From: Neolewinella lacunae
Lineage (GTDB): Bacteria; Bacteroidota; Bacteroidia; Chitinophagales; Saprospiraceae
Assembly: GCF_014349155.1 (NCBI RefSeq)
Contig: NZ_JACSIT010000141.1
Span: forward strand, 122,919 to 186,918
DNA: 64,000 nt
Reading direction: 5' to 3'
Part shown: in pieces, positions 58,413 through 64,000 of the stretch
Layout: each line of letters starts with the position of its first letter
Numbering within the stretch: the first letter of the stretch is position 1
Program-made: the position numbers and the translations under genes
The notes under the pieces: model-generated
What the model was told of the DNA's origin: nothing
The model's database searches: none
What the model saw: the letters and a program-made list of their open reading frames with translations, nothing else

Positions 58413-61403
58413 ATGAAATTGCTCCTTTCACTTCGTTTTACCCTCCTCCTTCTCCTGGGTGCTTGTGCATCCCTGTTGACCGCCCAGAAGCCGTATCTGG
58501 GGGATCTTTCCTACATCACCCCGGAAGAGCAACGCTGGGTAGACTCCGTTTACCAGACCCTGAGCCCCGACGGGCAATTGGGCCAGCTTTTCATGCTCCG
58601 CGCCCACAGCGACCGGGGCCCCGAGCACATCGCCCAGGTCCGAGCCGAAATCGAGCGCTACCAGGTGGGTGGGCTCTGCTTTTTCCAGGGGACGCCCGAG
58701 AAGCAACTGGAACTGACCAACATCTACCAGCACCTCTCCCGGGTGCCGCTTTTCGTGTCCATGGACGCCGAATGGGGTCTGGGCATGCGCCTGCCCGACC
58801 AAACGATCAGCTTCCCCAAGCAAATCGCCCTCGGCGCCATCCGCAAAAATGAACTGCTTTACGACCTGGGGGCGGAGATCGCCCGGCAGATGCACCGCAT
58901 CGGCGTTAACGTCAGCTTCAGCCCCGTGCTGGACATCAACAACAACCCTAGCAACCCCGTCATCAACACCCGCAGCTTCGGCGAAGACCGCTACAACGTT
59001 ACCATCAAGGGCTACCAGTACATGAAGGGGCTCCAGGAAAACGGGATCATGGCCAGCGCCAAACACTTCCCTGGCCATGGCGATACGAACGTGGACAGCC
59101 ACTACGGGCTGCCCGTCATTGCCCACCCCCGCGCCCGGCTGGATAGCCTGGAGCTTTACCCCTTCCAGTCCCTCATCCGCTACGGCATCGGCAGCATCAT
59201 GGCCGCCCACCTGCAAATCCCCGCCCTCGATAGCCGCCCCAACCGGCCTTCCTCGCTCAGCAAGCCCATCGTCACTAACCTCCTGCGCCAGGAAATGGGC
59301 TTTACCGGCCTGGTCTTCACCGACGGACTGGAGATGGAAGGCGTAACGAAGCACTACGGCAACGGCGAAGTGGAAGCCGAGGCCATCGCCGCCGGCTCCG
59401 ACATCCTCCTCCTGCCCGAAAGCACGCCGGCCGCCTTCGCCGCCATCAAGCGCTACCTCGCCGAAGGAAAAATTACCCAGGATGCCATTGAGGAGAAAGT
59501 CCGGCGCATTCTCCTGGCCAAGCACCGCCTCGGCCTCACCCGCGCTACCTTCCCCCCGGTGGAAAACCTGCGCGGCGAGCTCAACCCACCCGAAGCCTAC
59601 GCCCTCAAGCAGAAGCTCTTCGAAAACGCCATGACCCTGGTGCGGGATAGCGATGGACTTGTTCCCATCACCGGACTGGAAAAGCGCAAAACCATCGCCG
59701 TTCACGTCGGCCTGGCTGCCCCCACCGCCTTTTCCACGCGCCTGGACGACTACGGCAAGGTTACCCACCTCAACGCCACGTACGGCGTCTCCCCGGCCGA
59801 ACGGAGCAAAATCATTGACGGGGTAAGTGAAGACGACCTCGTCATCGTGGCCCTCTACAGCGACGGCAGCCGTTTTCTGGAAAAAGTGCCCGTGGGCCCC
59901 GAAGTATTGGCCCTGCTGCGGGGTCTTGACGCCAAAGCCCGGCTCATCGTCACCGTTTTTGGCAACCCTTATTCCCTGAGTGCGCTCGACGGGGCGGGCA
60001 CGGTCTTGATGGCCTACAGCCGCGACGAAGTGGCCCAGGATGCGGCCGCCCAGGCGCTCTTCGGGGCCAACAAAATCGATGGTCGTTTGCCCATCACCGC
60101 CAGCCCTGCGGCCCGCTTCAATGCGGGGATAGAAACCCATCCCGTTGCCCGGATGGGTTACGCCAAACCCGAAGCCACGGGCATTGACGGCAACTTGCTG
60201 GCCGCCAAAGTAGGCATCCTGGCCCGCGAAGCCATGGCCCGCAAAGCCACCCCGGGGATGGTCGTCTTGGTCGCCCGCCAAGGCAAAATCGTTTACGAAG
60301 AAGCCTTCGGGTACCACACCTACCGCAAGAAACGTCCGGTGTATACCAACGATGTGTACGACCTGGCTTCCGTCACCAAAGTGGCCGCTACGACCCTTTC
60401 CATTATGAAACTGGTGGACGATGGGAAGCTCGACCTGGACGTTCCCATCCGGCAGTATTTACCCGACGTGGCGGGCACTCCCCTGGAATCGCTCACCCTG
60501 CGGCCCATCCTGGCCCACCGCGCGGGTTTGCGCAGCTGGATTCCTTTTTACCAGGAAACGCTCAACCCCAGTAAAAAGCCCAGCTCACAGTGGTACCGCA
60601 CCGAGCCCACCGGCGATTTTCGAATCCCCGTCACCGAAAAGCTCTTTCTGCACCGGGATTACGTCGACTCCATCTGGCACCAGATTTACACCAACGAGTT
60701 GCCCAACGTAGGGGAATACCGCTACAGCGACCTGGGCTTTTACCTCATGGCCAAAATCGTCGATCAGGTCAGTGGCTACCCCCTGGATGAATACGCCGAC
60801 CGCAACTTCTACCGCCCGATGGGCCTCACCACCCTTACGTACAATCCCCTAGGCAAGGTCTCTAAAAGCCGCATTCCACCAACGGAGGAAGACAAATACT
60901 TCCGCCAGGGCGTCGTGCAGGGAACGGTCCACGACATGGGTGCCGCCATGCTCGGTGGGGTAAGCGGCCACGCCGGCCTGTTTGGCACGGCCAGCGACCT
61001 GGCGACCATCTTTCAGATGCTGTTACAGGAAGGCAGCTACGGTGGCCGGCAGTACCTCCGCCCCGAAACCGTCCGGCTTTTCACTTCCCGCTACGCCAAC
61101 GAGACCCGCCGTGGACTGGGCTTTGACATGATGCAGCTTAACCCCAAGCGCAAAATGAATCTTTCCCCGCTGGCCTCCGAAAGGGCATTTGGCCACCTGG
61201 GTTTTACCGGAACCGCCGTGTGGGCCGATCCCGTCGAAGACCTCGTTTTCGTCGTGCTGTCCAACCGGACCTACCCCAGCATGAACAACAATCTTTTCAG
61301 CAACCTCGATACCCGCGTACGCCTCCACACGGCCGTGTACGAGTCCATCCAGCGGGAAGATGTGCTCGTAGCGCTGCCCCCGCTGGATGGCAAAGCCCGG
61401 TGA
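58413..61403 (+). CDS. Bifunctional GH3 beta-N-acetylglucosaminidase and serine beta-lactamase-like hydrolase
   Basis: A 996-residue exported protein (signal KLLLSLRFTLLLLLGACASLLTAQ). Residues about 40-580 are a NagZ-type GH3 domain, with AKHFPGHGDTNVDSHYGLPVI carrying the H-D dyad used as acid/base and VFTDGLEMEGV with the nucleophile Asp. Residues about 610-990 are a class C beta-lactamase/DD-peptidase-like domain with the SxxK motif in DLASVTKVAATTL, a YSD motif in YRYSDLGFYLMAK, and HLGFTGTAVW near the end. Both activities act on peptidoglycan fragments. Start ATG 58413 precedes the signal. Confidence 0.94.
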   Translation: MKLLLSLRFTLLLLLGACASLLTAQKPYLGDLSYITPEEQRWVDSVYQTLSPDGQLGQLFMLRAHSDRGPEHIAQVRAEIERYQVGGLCFFQGTPEKQLELTNIYQHLSRVPLFVSMDAEWGLGMRLPDQTISFPKQIALGAIRKNELLYDLGAEIARQMHRIGVNVSFSPVLDINNNPSNPVINTRSFGEDRYNVTIKGYQYMKGLQENGIMASAKHFPGHGDTNVDSHYGLPVIAHPRARLDSLELYPFQSLIRYGIGSIMAAHLQIPALDSRPNRPSSLSKPIVTNLLRQEMGFTGLVFTDGLEMEGVTKHYGNGEVEAEAIAAGSDILLLPESTPAAFAAIKRYLAEGKITQDAIEEKVRRILLAKHRLGLTRATFPPVENLRGELNPPEAYALKQKLFENAMTLVRDSDGLVPITGLEKRKTIAVHVGLAAPTAFSTRLDDYGKVTHLNATYGVSPAERSKIIDGVSEDDLVIVALYSDGSRFLEKVPVGPEVLALLRGLDAKARLIVTVFGNPYSLSALDGAGTVLMAYSRDEVAQDAAAQALFGANKIDGRLPITASPAARFNAGIETHPVARMGYAKPEATGIDGNLLAAKVGILAREAMARKATPGMVVLVARQGKIVYEEAFGYHTYRKKRPVYTNDVYDLASVTKVAATTLSIMKLVDDGKLDLDVPIRQYLPDVAGTPLESLTLRPILAHRAGLRSWIPFYQETLNPSKKPSSQWYRTEPTGDFRIPVTEKLFLHRDYVDSIWHQIYTNELPNVGEYRYSDLGFYLMAKIVDQVSGYPLDEYADRNFYRPMGLTTLTYNPLGKVSKSRIPPTEEDKYFRQGVVQGTVHDMGAAMLGGVSGHAGLFGTASDLATIFQMLLQEGSYGGRQYLRPETVRLFTSRYANETRRGLGFDMMQLNPKRKMNLSPLASERAFGHLGFTGTAVWADPVEDLVFVVLSNRTYPSMNNNLFSNLDTRVRLHTAVYESIQREDVLVALPPLDGKAR

Positions 61404-61410
61404 GATTAGC

Positions 61411-61601
61411 CGGACGCTCAAAGGAACGTTTTCCAGACAGGATAATGGTTTTCGCTGTGCTCATCCATTATCCTGCCTGGAAAACGAACCCTTCGAGGTC
61501 CTGAAATCAACTCAAGTTGAAGCGTCGATTTTGGCTGCGGTTGCCAAGCGGAGCGTAGCGTAGACGGGTAACCGCAGCCAAAATCGTCCTTTGAGCGTCC
61601 G
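61411..61601. mobile_element. 191-bp inverted-repeat element with two internal hairpins (MITE-like)
   Basis: Perfect 15-bp terminal inverted repeats CGGACGCTCAAAGGA (61411-61425) and TCCTTTGAGCGTCCG (61587-61601) enclose two long hairpins. One has arms 61428-61448 and 61465-61485 (one mismatch, 16-nt loop). The other has arms 61526-61545 and 61567-61586 (one mismatch, 21-nt loop). There is no open reading frame of interest. A nonautonomous element or structured RNA are both possible. Confidence 0.72.
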
Positions 61602-61639
61602 CCCGAAAACCATCGCGTGGCCAGCGGGGTTTTCCGCGC

Positions 61640-62254
61640 ATGCAAGACCTGATCCACCAAGCCCTCGCCGCCGGGCGCACTTATCCAGCGTACCGCAAGT
61701 ACCTCACCGAACTCCTCGCGGCGGGTAAAACCACTGGCCCCAACCAGTCCGAACTCTACCTGCGCATCGCTCACCTCAACCAGGCGCGGATGGACCGCCT
61801 GGATAAACAAGCGCGCTTCGTTCCGGAATTGCTCGAAACCCTGGCTACGCTCCAAAAAAAATACATTTTTCTGGTCTTGACCGAAGGCTGGTGCGGAGAC
61901 GCCGCGCAGATTGTCCCCATCTTGCATCACCTGGAATTACACAGCCCCAACATCTCTCTCACGTTGGTTTTAAGGGATGAGCATTTGGCGCTGATGGACG
62001 AATTCCTGACCGATGGCGGCCGCTCCATCCCGAAAGTCATTGCCCTGGACGCGGAGACCCACGCGGTGCTCGGCAACTGGGGCCCCCGGCCAGCCGAAGC
62101 CCAGCGCATGAGCATGGCCTATAAGTACCAACCCGCTCCGAAGGAGGATTACGAAACCCACCACACCGCCCTCCACACCTGGTACGCACGCGATAAAACG
62201 GTGAGCACCCAACGGGAACTGGCCGACTTTTTACGGCAACTCGAAGCGCAATAG
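61640..62254 (+). CDS. Thioredoxin-family protein
   Basis: A 204-residue cytoplasmic protein. FLVLTEGWCGDAAQIVPILHHLEL places a single cysteine at the thioredoxin active-site position (GWCGD, residue 85), with the second cysteine replaced by Asp. IPKVIALDAETHAVLGNWGPRP matches the family's cis-Pro strand. Such one-cysteine thioredoxin-like proteins are common in Bacteroidota, with unclear activity. It starts 39 nt after the inverted-repeat element. Confidence 0.88.
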   Translation: MQDLIHQALAAGRTYPAYRKYLTELLAAGKTTGPNQSELYLRIAHLNQARMDRLDKQARFVPELLETLATLQKKYIFLVLTEGWCGDAAQIVPILHHLELHSPNISLTLVLRDEHLALMDEFLTDGGRSIPKVIALDAETHAVLGNWGPRPAEAQRMSMAYKYQPAPKEDYETHHTALHTWYARDKTVSTQRELADFLRQLEAQ

Positions 62255-62257
62255 AGC

Positions 62258-62436
62258 GGGCGCGGACGCAGGTGCAACAGCTGTCGCGCTGGTCATCAGG
62301 AAGTCCAAAAAAGTCGCTCCTCGTGTAGGTCCGGCTCGGATGGGGAGAACTTCCGCCGGGAGTTTCCTTTCTTTGCTCCTTGTCCCTACTCCCCCCTTTG
62401 GGGGGTCGGGGGGGGGGAGCACCTGCGGCCGCGCCC
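62258..62436. repeat. Inverted pair of the dispersed repeat with C/G hairpin (179 bp)
   Basis: Minus copy 62258-62275 (GGGCGCGGACGCAGGTGC) and plus copy 62419-62436 (exact consensus), ends outward, enclose 143 bp. The inner side of the right copy carries a hairpin CCCCCC-TTT-GGGGGG (62391-62405) and aligns with the sequence next to the copy at 27073. It follows the thioredoxin-like gene stop and could also act as a terminator before uvrB. Confidence 0.82.
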
Positions 62437-62491
62437 TGAAATTCACCACCACCGCCCCAAAACAGCGAACCTTTTTATCAACATTTTTATT

Positions 62492-62499
62492 TACCTTAG
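62492..62499 (+). promoter_or_regulatory. Putative uvrB promoter (-7 element)
   Basis: TACCTTAG, one mismatch from TAnnTTTG, 23 nt before the uvrB ATG; preceded by T-rich DNA rather than a clear TTG box. Confidence 0.4.
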
Positions 62500-62522
62500 C
62501 GCAATATCCAACAAGTTAGCAC

Positions 62523-64000
62523 ATGGCTTTTGCCCTCAAGTCTCCCTTTTCGCCCACCGGCGACCAGCCCCAGGCCATCGAACAACTGGTGGGCAACGTA
62601 CGGCGGGGTGAGCGCAGCCAGGTCCTGCTGGGCGTAACGGGTTCCGGCAAGACCTTTACGATGGCCAACACCATCGCCCAGCTCAACCGGCCGACCCTGG
62701 TACTCACCCACAACAAGACGCTGACGGCCCAGCTCTACGGCGAATTCAAGGAATTTTTCCCCGATAACGCCGTCGAATACTTCGTCAGTTACTACGATTA
62801 CTACCAGCCCGAGGCCTACATCGCCACCAGCGATACCTTCATCGAGAAAGACCTGGCCATCAACGAAGAGGTAGATAAACTCCGCCTCCGCGCCACGTCC
62901 AACCTGCTGACGGGGCGGCGCGACATCATCATCGTAGCCTCCGTCAGTTGCATCTACGGTATGGGCAACCCCGAAGACTACAAATCGGGCATCATCCGCC
63001 TGAAAAAGGGCCAGGTGAAAAGCCGCAACGGTTTGCTCTACGACCTGGTGGACAGTCTTTACAGCCGCACTGAAACCGACTTCCGCCGCGCCACCTTTCG
63101 CGTGCGGGGGGATACGGTAGACATCCATTTGCCCTACGCCGAGTACGGCATGCGCATCATCTTTTTCGGCGATGAGATTGAGGCCATTGAGCGGATGGAG
63201 ATTGAAACCGGCAAACGGATCGAATCGCTGGAATTCGGCGCCATTTTTCCGGCCAACCTCTACGTCGCCCCCAAGGAAAGGCTCAACGGCATCCTGCGCG
63301 ACATCGAAGACGAGCTCTACGAACAGGAGCGCTACTTCGAGCGGGAGGGCCGCGTCCTGGAAGCCAAGCGGATCCACGAACGCGTGCAGTTTGACCTCGA
63401 AATGATGCGCGAACTGGGCTACTGCAACGGCGTGGAAAACTACAGCCGCTTTTTCGACCGCCGCAAACCGGGCACCCGCCCCTTCTGCCTGCTCGATTAT
63501 TTCCCGGATGATTACCTGATGATCATCGACGAGAGCCACGTGACCATCCCCCAGGTGCGGGGCATGTTTGGCGGCGACCGCGCCCGCAAGCTGAGCCTGG
63601 TCAATTTCGGCTTCCGCCTGCCCTCGGCGATGGACAACCGCCCCCTGAATTTTACCGAGTTTGAAAGCCTGATCAACCAGGTCATCTACGTCTCCGCCAC
63701 GCCCGGCGACTACGAACTGGAACAAACCGGCGGCGAGATCGTCGAGCAACTCATCCGCCCCACCGGCCTGATTGACCCGCCCATTGAGGTGCGCCCCAGC
63801 CTTCACCAGATCGATGACCTGCTGGAAGAGATCGATAACCGCGTCAAACGCAACGAGCGCGTCCTGGTCACCACCCTCACCAAACGGATGAGCGAAGAAC
63901 TGACCAAATACCTGGAAAACCTCAGCGTGAAAGTCCGCTACATCCACAGCGAGGTGGATACTATGGAGCGGGTGGAAATTTTGCGCGACCTCCGCCTCGG
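62523..64000 (+). CDS. uvrB: Excinuclease ABC subunit B (partial, N-terminal 492 codons)
   Basis: UvrB is the damage-verifying helicase-like subunit of nucleotide excision repair. It begins FALKSPFSPTGDQPQAIEQLV, the family signature, with Walker A GVTGSGKTFTMAN near residue 38. The beta-hairpin region is YYDYYQPEAYIATSDTFIEKDLAINEEVDKLR, followed by SVSCIYGMGNPEDY, FCLLDYFPDDYLMIIDESHVTIPQ (DESH box) and YVSATPGDYELE. The gene runs off the window end within the second helicase domain (TTLTKRMSEELTKYLENLSVKVRYIHSEVDTMERVEILRDLR). Confidence 0.97.
   Translation, partial: MAFALKSPFSPTGDQPQAIEQLVGNVRRGERSQVLLGVTGSGKTFTMANTIAQLNRPTLVLTHNKTLTAQLYGEFKEFFPDNAVEYFVSYYDYYQPEAYIATSDTFIEKDLAINEEVDKLRLRATSNLLTGRRDIIIVASVSCIYGMGNPEDYKSGIIRLKKGQVKSRNGLLYDLVDSLYSRTETDFRRATFRVRGDTVDIHLPYAEYGMRIIFFGDEIEAIERMEIETGKRIESLEFGAIFPANLYVAPKERLNGILRDIEDELYEQERYFEREGRVLEAKRIHERVQFDLEMMRELGYCNGVENYSRFFDRRKPGTRPFCLLDYFPDDYLMIIDESHVTIPQVRGMFGGDRARKLSLVNFGFRLPSAMDNRPLNFTEFESLINQVIYVSATPGDYELEQTGGEIVEQLIRPTGLIDPPIEVRPSLHQIDDLLEEIDNRVKRNERVLVTTLTKRMSEELTKYLENLSVKVRYIHSEVDTMERVEILRDLRL

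Noticed and set aside
2681-62436. CRISPR array
   Set aside because: The 18-bp repeats are spread over the whole window in both orientations with irregular spacing, partly inside genes; there are no cas genes.
62496-63947. 483-codon frame on the minus strand opposite uvrB
   Set aside because: UvrB motifs are unmistakable on the plus strand; the opposite frame is a codon-usage shadow.

Overview
The window looks like chromosomal DNA of a GC-rich (about 60% GC) member of the Bacteroidota, most likely the class Saprospiria (Lewinella-like). This rests on several things seen here. Gene starts lack obvious Shine-Dalgarno boxes. Promoter-like TAnnTTTG elements sit upstream of many genes. There is a CotH/lamin-tail protein, TonB-dependent receptor and BNR/sortilin-type secreted proteins, a complete Na+-NQR operon and a cbb3 oxidase with fused CcoN/CcoO. 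The genus assignment is inference. No rRNA, CRISPR array or prophage is visible.

Layout. 1-5.9 kb: nqrABCDEF on the minus strand (nqrF cut by the window edge), with an unusual membrane-anchored NqrA. 6.1-9.5 kb: an HD-like protein, an HtrA/DegP protease, LptB and a small lipoprotein. 9.7-16.1 kb: a TonB receptor, tRNA-Val with direct repeats behind it, a flippase, ferrochelatase and a low-GC nucleotidyltransferase-HTH fusion. 16.3-27.1 kb: BioD, a very large beta-propeller/HEAT/cytochrome c lipoprotein, phenylalanine hydroxylase, RlmB, a CotH protein and an aldose epimerase-like protein. 27.1-40.5 kb: an oxygen-respiration island on the minus strand, hemN-ccoI-ccoS-ccoNO-ccoQ-ccoP-ccoG-ccoH-tauE/safE-CBS-small membrane protein, followed by a FixL-like PAS kinase and a receiver-CRP fusion regulator. 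40.7-43.3 kb: DNA ligase and ligase-associated exonuclease. 43.4-50.9 kb: secreted and lipoprotein genes. 51-57.3 kb: a type III restriction-modification locus in the order res-fic-mod. 57.6-64 kb: a lipoprotein, a GH3/beta-lactamase fusion, a 191-bp inverted-repeat element, a thioredoxin-like protein and the start of uvrB.

Two systems stand out. (1) Three promoters in the cbb3/heme island (hemN, ccoS and the small membrane protein gene) share one geometry. Each has two TGA-N6-TCA dyads spaced 22 bp, 23 nt of DNA, a weak GAnnTTTG-like -7 element, then the start codon 52-54 nt from the proximal dyad. That is the layout expected for class II activation by a CRP/FNR-family protein centred near -41.5 and -63.5. 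The obvious candidate is the receiver-CRP fusion at 27160-28209, whose neighbour is a FixL-like kinase. The result would be a compressed FixL-FixJ-FixK circuit. (2) A short GC-rich repeat (consensus GCACCTGCGGCCGCGCCC) occurs 21 times, about once per 3 kb. It has no stop codon in any of its six frames, and seven copies lie in frame inside conserved genes. Others form inverted pairs that resemble tiny mobile elements.
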